Notes: generated by a model not told the origin, from the sequence alone. Shown: positions 1-5,063, counted from the first letter of the stretch. The stretch: 5,209 nucleotides of DNA from an uncultured Eubacteriales bacterium (GCA_900552725.1 USAT01000125.1:1-5209), one strand, 5' to 3'. Numbers and translations are program-made.

Positions 1-52
1 AGTGACCCCCTGCTTGTAAGGCAGGTGCTCTAACCAGCTGAGCTATGCTCCC
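1..52 (-). tRNA. tRNA-Val (anticodon UAC), 3' part cut off by window edge
   Basis: Read on the minus strand, the sequence starts GGGAGCA (52-46), the 5' strand of the acceptor stem. A D-arm follows: GCTC stem, loop AGCTGGTTA with the invariant GG, and GAGC stem. The anticodon arm has a CCTGC/GCAGG stem (25-21 with 13-9) around the seven-base loop CTTACAA, giving anticodon UAC at 18-16, which reads valine codons. The window ends just after the variable loop, so the T-arm, the 3' acceptor strand and any encoded CCA lie outside. A consensus promoter sits just upstream at 84-112. The isotype is secure from the anticodon; only the missing 3' part cannot be checked. Confidence 0.95.
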
Positions 53-83
53 GTCCTTGCCGCTTTCGTAAACGGCGAGTATG

Positions 84-112
84 ATTATACTAAATGTTCC
101 CCCAACTGTCAA
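84..112 (-). promoter_or_regulatory. Consensus sigma-A promoter for the tRNA-Val
   Basis: On the minus strand there is a perfect -35 hexamer TTGACA (112-107), a 17-bp spacer and a perfect -10 hexamer TATAAT (89-84). Transcription would start near position 77, about 25 nt before the 5' end of the tRNA at 52, which is a normal leader to be removed by processing. All twelve hexamer bases match with ideal spacing, as expected for a stable-RNA gene. Confidence 0.93.
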
Positions 113-143
113 CAAGAAAAACAAAAATTTTCTAAAAAATTTT
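113..143 (-). promoter_or_regulatory. A/T tract abutting the tRNA promoter, UP-element-like
   Basis: The bases directly upstream of the -35 hexamer are almost entirely A and T, in runs (AAAATTTT, TTAG, AAAATTTT, TTTTTCTT on the minus strand), in sharp contrast to the GC-rich coding DNA around them. The position and composition fit an UP element contacted by the RNA polymerase alpha C-terminal domain, as is common at tRNA and rRNA promoters; that role is inferred. The same tract contains an AAAATTTT inverted repeat just after the hslO stop codon, but that stem is pure A/T and makes a poor terminator. Confidence 0.5.
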
Positions 144-152
144 CCGCAGGGC

Positions 153-1028
153 TTACAGACTGTCGATGAGGGCCTTCAGCTCGTCACCGGAGAAATCGTA
201 CACCGCGTCGCAGAACTGGCAGGTCATGCTGCAGTGGCCCTGTTCGTCCAGGATCTGCCGCAGCTCGTCCTTGCCCAGGGAGATCAGGGCACGCTCCACC
301 CGCTGGCGGCTGCAGTAGCAGCGGTACTCCACGGGGCAGGTCTCCAGGATCTTCAGGTCGAAGTCCGACATGACCTGACGCAGCATATGCTCCGGGTCGT
401 CGTCCTTGTCCAGAATGGCGGAGACGTTGCCTGCCGCCATGATGCCGCCCTCCACCTTGACGATGGTATCCTCGGTGGCACCGGGCAGCAGCTGAATGAG
501 GTAGCCGCCGGCGGCCTTGACGCTCTGGTCACGGTCCACCAGCACGCCCAGTCCGCAGGCGGTGGGGATCTGCTCAGACTCCACGAAGTAGGCGGCCACA
601 TCCTCGGCGATCTCGCCGCCCAGCAGGTCGATGGTGCCCACATACGGCTCCTTCATATGGAGATCCTTGATGACGGTGATGGTACCCTCGCGGCCTACGG
701 CACCGCCTACGTCCAGCTTACCGTCCTCACGCAGGGGAATGTCCACCTGGGGGTTGGTGACGTAGCCCCGGACGTTGCCCAGATTGTCGGACACGGCCAG
801 CACGGTGCCCAGGGGGCCGCCGCCCTTGATCTGGAGGGTCAGGCTGGCGCCCACGCCCTTCAGGGCGTTGCCCATGAGGCTGGCGGCGGACAGGGTGCGG
901 CCCAGGGCCGCGGTGCCCACCGGCAGCAGCTTGTGTATCTGCCGTGCCCGCTCCGTCAGGTCACGGCTGCAGATAGCGGCGGCCTGTACCAGGCCGTCGG
1001 ATGAAATGGCTCTTACGATGCGATCCAT
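153..1028 (-). CDS. hslO: Hsp33, redox-regulated holdase chaperone
   Basis: This 291-residue protein matches Hsp33 in length and layout. Hsp33 is a cytoplasmic chaperone held inactive by Zn2+ bound to four cysteines; oxidative stress combined with unfolding forms disulfides, releases zinc and turns it into a holdase for unfolding proteins. Visible family marks are the N-terminal MDRIVRAIS...VQAAA segment, the central GGGPLGTV and NLGNVRGYV region (about 67-90), and the C-terminal redox switch with C237-Y-C239 and C270-Q-F-C273. An extra Cys (C266) lies close to the switch. The reading frame is open 31 codons further upstream, but the start at 1028 is chosen because it has a good Shine-Dalgarno, begins exactly where the family's conserved N-terminus begins, and the longer form would overlap the methyltransferase gene. 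It is the last gene of a three-gene operon, 22 bp after the methyltransferase stop. Confidence 0.95.
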   Translation of the reverse strand: MDRIVRAISSDGLVQAAAICSRDLTERARQIHKLLPVGTAALGRTLSAASLMGNALKGVGASLTLQIKGGGPLGTVLAVSDNLGNVRGYVTNPQVDIPLREDGKLDVGGAVGREGTITVIKDLHMKEPYVGTIDLLGGEIAEDVAAYFVESEQIPTACGLGVLVDRDQSVKAAGGYLIQLLPGATEDTIVKVEGGIMAAGNVSAILDKDDDPEHMLRQVMSDFDLKILETCPVEYRCYCSRQRVERALISLGKDELRQILDEQGHCSMTCQFCDAVYDFSGDELKALIDSL

Positions 1029-1038
1029 AGAAAAATCA

Positions 1039-1044
1039 CTCCTT
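1039..1044 (-). promoter_or_regulatory. Shine-Dalgarno site that fixes the hslO start
   Basis: AAGGAG on the minus strand lies 10 nt before the ATG at 1028-1026. It supports the 291-residue Hsp33 over the 322-residue version, whose extra N-terminus is just the other frame of the methyltransferase 3' end. Confidence 0.85.
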
Positions 1045-1050
1045 GTGAGG

Positions 1051-1791
1051 TTATTTGCGGATGGCGGTAAAGTAGATGCGCTGTTCACCCTCTTTGGGGC
1101 TGCGGCACACCATGTCGCCATAGGCGCGGATATCGCCGAAGCCGGCGGCCTTCAGCCAATCGGTCAGCTCCTCCACGGTATAGGCCCGCTGGCGGTGGAC
1201 CTCCAGGTCACGCTCCCAGGTGCCGCCCGACTGCTGGCGGAACAGATCCACATAGTAGGTACACAAGCCGCGGCGGTATTCGGTGCGCCAGACGCAGTAG
1301 GTGTCCTCCGTCTCATCCAGGAACACCTGACCATCCAGGGCGGCCAGCTTCTCCACGGTGTTGATGTCAAAGACCAGCAGTCCGCCGGGGGCGATGAACA
1401 GGTGCAGCCGCTGGAAGGTGCGCTGCACGTCGGCGGGGCGGGTCAGGTAGTTGAGGCTGTCCAGGCAGCAGATGGCGGCGTCCACGGTGCCGTACAGATC
1501 CAGCTTCGGCATGGACTGGTGCAGGAAGATGGGGGCGATGCCCTCCACCGTGCCGCTCTTGCTCATGGCGGCGGCCAGCATATCCTCGCTGCCGTCCACG
1601 GCGATCAGCTCATAGCCGCGCGCCGTCAGCAGCCAGGTCATGGCGCCGGTGCCGCAGGCCAGATCCAGCACAGTGTGCACCGGGATGCGGCTGCGGCGGA
1701 AGAGCTTTTCGATAAAGTCCGCCCGCTTTTCGTACCGGACGTCCACGGTCAGGTCGTCGTAGCTGGCGGCCAGGGCGTCGTAGGCACTCAT
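1051..1791 (-). CDS. Class I SAM-dependent methyltransferase, YqeM-like
   Basis: The 246-residue protein has the Rossmann-type methyltransferase core. Motif I is VLDLACGTG at 41-49 (the glycine-rich SAM-binding loop). The acidic ribose-contacting residue is D66 in VDGSEDML. A motif IV-like strand with CLDSLNYL lies at about 109-116, and APGGLLVFDINT at 134-145 is the post-motif loop and strand. The N-terminal SAYDALAASYDDL opening and the DSLNYL segment resemble Bacillus YqeM and related uncharacterised methyltransferases (Methyltransf_25 type). The substrate is not known and cannot be read from the sequence. The start codon overlaps the yerC stop codon as ATGA, with GAAGGAG at 1806-1800 lying inside yerC, eight bases from the ATG, so translation is probably coupled. 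It is cytosolic, with no signal or membrane segment. The fold assignment is firm; the YqeM relationship is a recognition call. Confidence 0.9.
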   Translation of the reverse strand: MSAYDALAASYDDLTVDVRYEKRADFIEKLFRRSRIPVHTVLDLACGTGAMTWLLTARGYELIAVDGSEDMLAAAMSKSGTVEGIAPIFLHQSMPKLDLYGTVDAAICCLDSLNYLTRPADVQRTFQRLHLFIAPGGLLVFDINTVEKLAALDGQVFLDETEDTYCVWRTEYRRGLCTYYVDLFRQQSGGTWERDLEVHRQRAYTVEELTDWLKAAGFGDIRAYGDMVCRSPKEGEQRIYFTAIRK

Positions 1792-2132
1792 TCCTCGGAC
1801 TCCTTCTCCTTGGCCTCCTGCTCCTCCAGGGCCTTCATCTTCTCCAGGACACCCTCGTAGCCGCCGGCACCGTAGATGAGGCTGCGGTTCACGCGGCTGA
1901 TGGTGGCGCTGGAGGCACCGGTGCGCTCCAAAATATCATTATAAATGAGGCCGTTGTTCAGCAGTGTGGCCACCTCGTAGCGCTGCTCCATAGAGCGCAG
2001 CTCCGGGATGGTGCACAGATCCTGGAAGAAGTTATAGCACTCCTCCTCGGTCTCCAGTGTCAGGATCGCCTTGTACAGACGGTCGCTCTTTTCCTTCTTG
2101 GCGATCTTGCATTTTGTGGTATGCACGGCCAT
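1788..2132 (-). CDS. yerC: YerC/YecD-type TrpR-superfamily DNA-binding protein
   Basis: This 114-residue protein matches the YerC/YecD group of the Trp repressor superfamily in size and pattern. These are small helical DNA-binding proteins of Firmicutes with no well-established regulon. The core runs about 18-92: SDRLYKAILTLETEEECYNFF, then LCTIPELRSMEQRYEVATLL (40-58), then a helix-turn-helix around 63-85 containing YNDILERTGASSATISRVNR. The last dozen residues (EEQEAKEKESEE) are a charged tail and look like a lineage add-on. It starts at 2132, eight bases after AAGGGAGGA (2149-2141 on the minus strand). It is the first gene of the operon with the methyltransferase and hslO, so it may be autoregulatory; that is inference. 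Family membership is secure, the DNA target unknown. Confidence 0.92.
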   Translation of the reverse strand: MAVHTTKCKIAKKEKSDRLYKAILTLETEEECYNFFQDLCTIPELRSMEQRYEVATLLNNGLIYNDILERTGASSATISRVNRSLIYGAGGYEGVLEKMKALEEQEAKEKESEE

Positions 2133-2193
2133 GGTGTGGTTCCTCCCTTATAATACCTACATTCCCTATATGTGTGACACTTGCCACTTTCAT

Positions 2194-2222
2194 ATTTTAA
2201 CGCTTTCGCGCGTGAAAGTAAA
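2194..2222 (-). promoter_or_regulatory. Probable sigma-A promoter of the yerC-methyltransferase-hslO operon
   Basis: On the minus strand, TTTACT (2222-2217; four of six consensus bases) and TAAAAT (2199-2194; five of six) are separated by exactly 17 bp. Initiation near 2187 would give a leader of roughly 55 nt before the yerC ATG. A TATTAT further downstream is too close to the ribosome binding site to serve. The match is moderate. Confidence 0.5.
2203..2218. repeat. 16-bp near-palindrome inside the yerC promoter spacer
   Basis: CTTTCGCG and CGTGAAAG are reverse complements apart from one base pair and abut one another. They lie between the -35 and -10 elements proposed for the yerC operon. 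This is the classic position for a repressor operator. YerC itself, a TrpR-type dimer, or an unlinked regulator could bind it; nothing in the window shows which. Confidence 0.4.
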
Positions 2223-2332
2223 GGAGCAAAGTGAAAATTTTCTGTGAAGAACGAAAAACGGGAACCTTTTGGCGGAATTTTCCGTCACATAAATAGGAAA
2301 AACAACATTATTAAAATGGAGAGAACAGAACA

Positions 2333-2338
2333 GGGAGG
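2333..2338 (+). promoter_or_regulatory. Shine-Dalgarno site fixing the start of serpin 1
   Basis: GGGAGG lies 7 nt before the ATG at 2346. Upstream in-frame ATGs (2244 and 2316) are rejected: they place this site inside the coding region and put about ten or more residues ahead of a complete MKK-type lipoprotein signal peptide. Confidence 0.85.
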
Positions 2339-2345
2339 AAAAACG

Positions 2346-3581
2346 ATGAAAAAGGTACGGATGATGCTGTGCGGCGTGCTGGCGGCGCTGATGCTGGCGG
2401 GCTGCGGCGGTACGGGGATGGGGGAGTATACCCTTGCGGAGGCGGGCCATCCCACGGCGCGGAAAACGGAGGACCGGGTGGACACGGAGGCACTGCGGCA
2501 GTTCGGTGACGAAACGGCGGCTGTTGTTTTCACCGGAGAAAGGAACGAGGTGTATTCCCCGGTAAGCCTGTATGTGGCGCTGGGGATGCTGACGGAGCTG
2601 GCGGACGACGAGACGAAGCAGCAGGTGATGGATTTGCTGGGCGTATCCGACAGCGAGACGATTCGGCAATGGACGAAGGCGTTGTGGCAGCAGCTCTATC
2701 ACGACGAGCAGGACAGCGCCCTGTGGCTGGGCAACGCGGCATTCCTCAATGAGAATATGGCGTTTCATAAGGAGCCGCTGGACGTTCTGGCGGAGGACTA
2801 TTATGCGTCCTCGTATCAGGTGCCCATGGGCAGTAAGGCGGCGGACAAAGCCATCGCCGCGTGGCTGAATCGGCAGACCAACGACCTGCTGGCCGATGAC
2901 ACCAAAGCCATCGAGACGAAGGAGAGCGACCTTCTGCGGCTGTACAATACCATATATTATAAGGCGGCGTGGCAAGCGGCGTTCTTCGAGGGTGCGACGA
3001 AGCAGGATATCTTCACCGTTGCCGACGGCACGGAGCAGAGAACGGACTTCATGCACATCTCCATCGAGGGAGCGCCTGTGGCGCGGGGCGAGGGCTACCG
3101 GTGCGCGTCGCTATATCTGAAGGACGGCGGCGAGATGACCTTCTATCTGCCGGACGAGGGCGTGACGGTGGAGGAGCTTTTACAGCGGAAGAACATCCTG
3201 AGCGAGCTGCTGCCTGTGAACGCTGAGGAGGTGCGGGTCAACTGGTCGGTGCCCAAGTTTGACATCCGCGCCTCGCTGGAGCTGAATGACGCATTGCAGG
3301 CGCTGGGCGTTACGGACGCATTTGACGTAAGAAAGGCGGACTTCTCGCCGCTGACGGAGCAGACGGCATATGTGGAGAGCGTGAATCAGGCGGCGCGGGT
3401 GAGGATCGACGAGGAGGGCATAGAGGCTGCTGCCTTCACCGAAGTGCAAGAAGGCGGCGCGGGTGCGCCGCAGGAGTTGGACGAGGAGGAGATGAACCTG
3501 AACCGACCGTTTGCGTTTGCCATCTGGAAAGACGGTGCGCCGCTGTTCATAGGCGCGGTACAGACCATGGAGGGAATGTAA
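2346..3581 (+). CDS. Lipoprotein serpin 1 (serine protease inhibitor family I4)
   Basis: The 411-residue protein begins with a lipoprotein signal peptide: MKK, a hydrophobic core, and the lipobox L-A-G-C with C20 as the lipidated residue. The mature protein should therefore sit on the outer face of the membrane. The rest is a serpin. S71-P-V-S74 matches the conserved Ser53-Pro-Val-Ser56 of alpha-1-antitrypsin helix B. YNTIYYKAAW (N201, K206, W209) matches the strand-3A/shutter motif. The inhibitory hinge is E356-E-G-I-E-A-A-A. After the loop come NRPFAF (386-391) and PLFIGAV (399-405). Small or beta-branched residues at P14, P12, P10 and P8 (Ile, Ala, Ala, Thr) fit loop insertion, so it should be a suicide inhibitor rather than a non-inhibitory serpin. 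Its reactive loop is acidic and Gly/Ala-rich. It shares a transcript direction with the paralog one base downstream. Related commensal serpins (siropins of Eubacterium siraeum, the Bifidobacterium longum serpin) act on elastase-like proteases; the target here is unknown. Confidence 0.95.
   Translation: MKKVRMMLCGVLAALMLAGCGGTGMGEYTLAEAGHPTARKTEDRVDTEALRQFGDETAAVVFTGERNEVYSPVSLYVALGMLTELADDETKQQVMDLLGVSDSETIRQWTKALWQQLYHDEQDSALWLGNAAFLNENMAFHKEPLDVLAEDYYASSYQVPMGSKAADKAIAAWLNRQTNDLLADDTKAIETKESDLLRLYNTIYYKAAWQAAFFEGATKQDIFTVADGTEQRTDFMHISIEGAPVARGEGYRCASLYLKDGGEMTFYLPDEGVTVEELLQRKNILSELLPVNAEEVRVNWSVPKFDIRASLELNDALQALGVTDAFDVRKADFSPLTEQTAYVESVNQAARVRIDEEGIEAAAFTEVQEGGAGAPQELDEEEMNLNRPFAFAIWKDGAPLFIGAVQTMEGM
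2367..2410 (+). repeat. 44-bp perfect direct repeat, copy 1 (signal-peptide segment of serpin 1)
   Basis: This segment, beginning CTGTGCGGCGTGCTGGCGGC, is identical base for base to 3604-3647 in serpin 2. It encodes the hydrophobic core and lipobox, residues 8-21 and part of 22. Both copies start at the first base of codon 8, so they are in the same codon phase. Confidence 0.97.
3411..3491 (+). other. Hinge and reactive-centre loop of serpin 1
   Basis: These codons cover residues 356-382. The hinge EEGIEAAA is followed by the exposed bait segment FTEVQEGGAGAPQELDEE (364-381). Counting from the hinge Glu as P17 puts P1 at Ala372 and P1' at Gly373. However, the distance from the hinge Gly to the Pro of NRPF is 30 residues, against 25 in alpha-1-antitrypsin, so the scissile bond could lie up to five residues further along. 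An Ala P1 would suit an elastase-like enzyme; this is a prediction only. Confidence 0.75.
3488..3519 (+). repeat. 32-bp perfect direct repeat, copy 1 (just after the reactive loop)
   Basis: This segment, beginning GGAGATGAACCTGAACCGAC, is identical to 4857-4888 in serpin 2. It encodes EMNLNRPFAF, the strand after the reactive loop. Identical codons as well as residues suggest recent duplication or gene conversion. Confidence 0.95.
3569..3574 (+). promoter_or_regulatory. Shine-Dalgarno site of serpin 2, embedded in the serpin 1 C-terminal codons
   Basis: GGAGGG lies 8 nt before the serpin 2 ATG at 3583 and overlaps the codons for the last residues of serpin 1 (MEGM). Serpin 1 ends in EGM where serpin 2 ends in AG. 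A ribosome ending serpin 1 at 3581 can restart at 3583, so the two should be made in step. Confidence 0.85.
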
Positions 3582-3582
3582 C

Positions 3583-4950
3583 ATGAAGCGAATGAGAGCA
3601 ATTCTGTGCGGCGTGCTGGCGGCGCTGATGCTGGCGGGCTGCGGCGGAGTAGAGGTAATCACTTGCCAGTCGGAGCGGCCGGCGCCGGCGGCGGATCTGA
3701 CGCAGTATGCGGTCAGGGAGGCGGCCTATCCGGTGTTTCCCAAGGAGCCGGTGTATGAAGATTACATCGACGAGAACGGCGAGGGGGACTGGGACGCCTA
3801 TGATGCGGCGTACAGCGAATATAGAGAGGCGTTGCAGAAGCTGGGCAAGGGTGAGCGGCCGGACGACAGCGCGGTGCGGCGCTTTGCCGATCAGACGGCG
3901 GCGGAGATCTTCACCGGACGGGAGAACACGGTGTATTCGCCCATCAGCCTGTATGCGGCGCTGGGGATGCTGACGGAGCTGACGGACGGCGAGACACGGC
4001 AGCAGGTGATGGCTTTGCTGAGCGCCGCCGACACGGAAGCGCTGCGGCAGCAGATCAACCGCCTGTGGATCAGCGTCTATCAGGACGGCGACGCGGTGTG
4101 CCGGTTGGCCAACGCCGCCTTTGCGCGGGAGGACGCCGATGTGAAGCAGGCGGAGGTGGATGCGCTGGCGGAGTGGTATTTCGCGTCCTCCTACCGGGTG
4201 CCCATGGGGACGGAGGAGGCCGACGAGGCCATCGCCAGTTGGCTGAACCAGCAGACCGGCGGGCTGCTGTCGGAGGAGACGGGGAACATCCATACGGAGA
4301 AGGAGAACCTTCTGCGGCTGTACAACACCATATATTATAAGGCGGGCTGGCTGAACGCCTTTGAGAGTGGCCAGACGGGGACGGATACCTTTACCGCCGC
4401 CGACGGCAGCAAGCAGCAAGTGGACTTTATGCACCGGACGGGCGAGGGCACTTACCGGAAGGGTGAGGGCTATACCGCCGCGCCGAAGAGCCTGAAATAT
4501 GGGCGGATGGTATTCGTGCTGCCGGAGGAGGGCGTGACGCCGGAGAGCCTGCTGCAGCGGCAGGGGTTCCTGTCGGAGCTGGCGGAAGGCTATGAGGGCG
4601 CGCGGGTGATCTGGTCGGTGCCGAAGTTCGATGTGAAGTCCTCTGTTGACCTGGCGGATGCGCTGAAGGCGCTGGGAGTGGCCGACGCCTTTGAGGCGGA
4701 TAAGGCGGACTTTACGCCGCTGACGGACAACATCGCATATGTGAGCAGCGTGATGCAGGCCGCCCGTGTCAAGATCGACGAGGAGGGCGTGGAGGCCGCG
4801 GCCTATACGGAGATTGTTGCCAAAAGCGACGGGGCACCGGAGCCGTCTCCCGTGGTGGAGATGAACCTGAACCGACCGTTTGCGTTTGTGATCTTCGACG
4901 GCAACGATGTGCCGCTGTTCGTGGGCACGGTGCAGACGATGGCGGGGTGA
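3583..4950 (+). CDS. Lipoprotein serpin 2 (serine protease inhibitor family I4), with N-terminal extension
   Basis: The 455-residue paralog of serpin 1 has the same lipoprotein signal peptide (lipobox L-A-G-C, C20) and serpin core: S119-P-I-S122 (helix B), YNTIYYKAGW with N248, K253 and W256 (shutter region), the inhibitory hinge E400-E-G-V-E-A-A-A, then NRPFAF (430-435) and PLFVGTV (444-450). P14, P12, P10 and P8 are Val, Ala, Ala and Thr, as expected of an inhibitory serpin. It is about 44 residues longer than its neighbour because of an extra stretch at about 24-95 between the anchor and the fold. That stretch is rich in Tyr, Asp and Glu and has an EF-hand-like pattern at D63-D74. Its reactive loop differs strongly from that of serpin 1, implying a different target protease. 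It starts one base after the serpin 1 stop, so the pair is almost surely co-transcribed. It should be anchored outside the cytoplasmic membrane. The physiological target is unknown. Confidence 0.95.
   Translation: MKRMRAILCGVLAALMLAGCGGVEVITCQSERPAPAADLTQYAVREAAYPVFPKEPVYEDYIDENGEGDWDAYDAAYSEYREALQKLGKGERPDDSAVRRFADQTAAEIFTGRENTVYSPISLYAALGMLTELTDGETRQQVMALLSAADTEALRQQINRLWISVYQDGDAVCRLANAAFAREDADVKQAEVDALAEWYFASSYRVPMGTEEADEAIASWLNQQTGGLLSEETGNIHTEKENLLRLYNTIYYKAGWLNAFESGQTGTDTFTAADGSKQQVDFMHRTGEGTYRKGEGYTAAPKSLKYGRMVFVLPEEGVTPESLLQRQGFLSELAEGYEGARVIWSVPKFDVKSSVDLADALKALGVADAFEADKADFTPLTDNIAYVSSVMQAARVKIDEEGVEAAAYTEIVAKSDGAPEPSPVVEMNLNRPFAFVIFDGNDVPLFVGTVQTMAG
3604..3647 (+). repeat. 44-bp perfect direct repeat, copy 2 (signal-peptide segment of serpin 2)
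   Basis: Identical to 2367-2410, at an offset of 1237 bp. The bases on either side differ between the copies, so the identity stops sharply at both ends. Confidence 0.97.
4780..4860 (+). other. Hinge and reactive-centre loop of serpin 2
   Basis: These codons cover residues 400-426. The hinge EEGVEAAA is followed by the bait segment YTEIVAKSDGAPEPSPVV (408-425). Hinge counting gives P1 = Asp416 and P1' = Gly417. The loop is five residues longer than in alpha-1-antitrypsin, so nearby residues such as Lys414 or positions up to Pro421 cannot be excluded. The Pro-rich second half contrasts with the acidic second half in serpin 1. Confidence 0.75.
4857..4888 (+). repeat. 32-bp perfect direct repeat, copy 2 (just after the reactive loop)
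   Basis: Identical to 3488-3519. It marks the downstream border of the diverged reactive-loop segment of serpin 2. Confidence 0.95.
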
Positions 4951-4973
4951 AAGCGGGGCGCGTGTGTTGACGC

Positions 4974-5063
4974 TTCGTAGGGCGGCATGACCACATGCCG
5001 CCGCGCAGGTTACGGAACAGTTCCGTGAAACGGCGGCGGGGTGAGGTCACCCCGCCCTACAAA
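4974..5063. repeat. MITE-like or REP-like element with terminal inverted repeats and three hairpins
   Basis: The ends TTCGTAGGGCGG (4974-4985) and CCGCCCTACAAA (5052-5063) are inverted repeats with one mismatch in twelve. Inside are three hairpins: GGCGGCATG/CATGCCGCC (4981-4989 with 4994-5002, loop ACCA), ACGGAAC/GTTCCGT (5012-5018 with 5020-5026), and GGCGGGGTG/CACCCCGCC (5035-5043 with 5048-5056, loop AGGT). No transposase is encoded and no clear target-site duplication is seen. The design resembles short dispersed palindromic elements found in many copies in GC-rich Clostridia genomes; its copy number here cannot be judged. It begins 24 bp after the serpin 2 stop and could also stop or stabilise the serpin mRNA, although no U-tract follows the last hairpin. 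Confidence 0.7.

Noticed and set aside
113..152. Intrinsic terminator for hslO formed by the AAAATTTT repeats
   Set aside because: The stem would be only A-T pairs and very weak; the A/T content is better explained as upstream promoter DNA of the tRNA.
81..1004. Plus-strand open frame of 307 codons opposite hslO
   Set aside because: It lies antisense to a clear Hsp33 gene. Its residues are dominated by H, Q, G, A and V, typical of the complementary frame in GC-rich DNA, and no family pattern or ribosome binding site is seen.
775..1860. Plus-strand open frame of 361 codons opposite hslO and the methyltransferase
   Set aside because: It is a shadow of two well-supported minus-strand genes and their junction, with low-complexity composition and no recognisable domain.
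2260..2330. Sigma-A promoter for the serpins, such as TTGGCG with TAAATA or a TAAAAT near 2312
   Set aside because: The best pairs have poor -10 or -35 matches or wrong spacing. A promoter must be nearby but I cannot place it with confidence.
2244..2345. Longer N-terminus for serpin 1 starting at 2244 or 2316
   Set aside because: The strong Shine-Dalgarno at 2333-2338 and the MKK lipoprotein signal starting at 2346 fix the start. The extra residues would precede a complete signal peptide.
2190..3056. Minus-strand open frame of 288 codons opposite serpin 1
   Set aside because: It is antisense to a definite serpin. A similar antisense frame lies opposite serpin 2 (3547-4434), which follows from the shared codon use of the paralogs and does not indicate a conserved gene.
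4769..5050. Minus-strand open frame of 93 codons across the serpin 2 end and the hairpin element
   Set aside because: Its Arg/Pro-rich composition comes from the GC-rich antisense strand and the palindromes. It has no ribosome binding site or family match.
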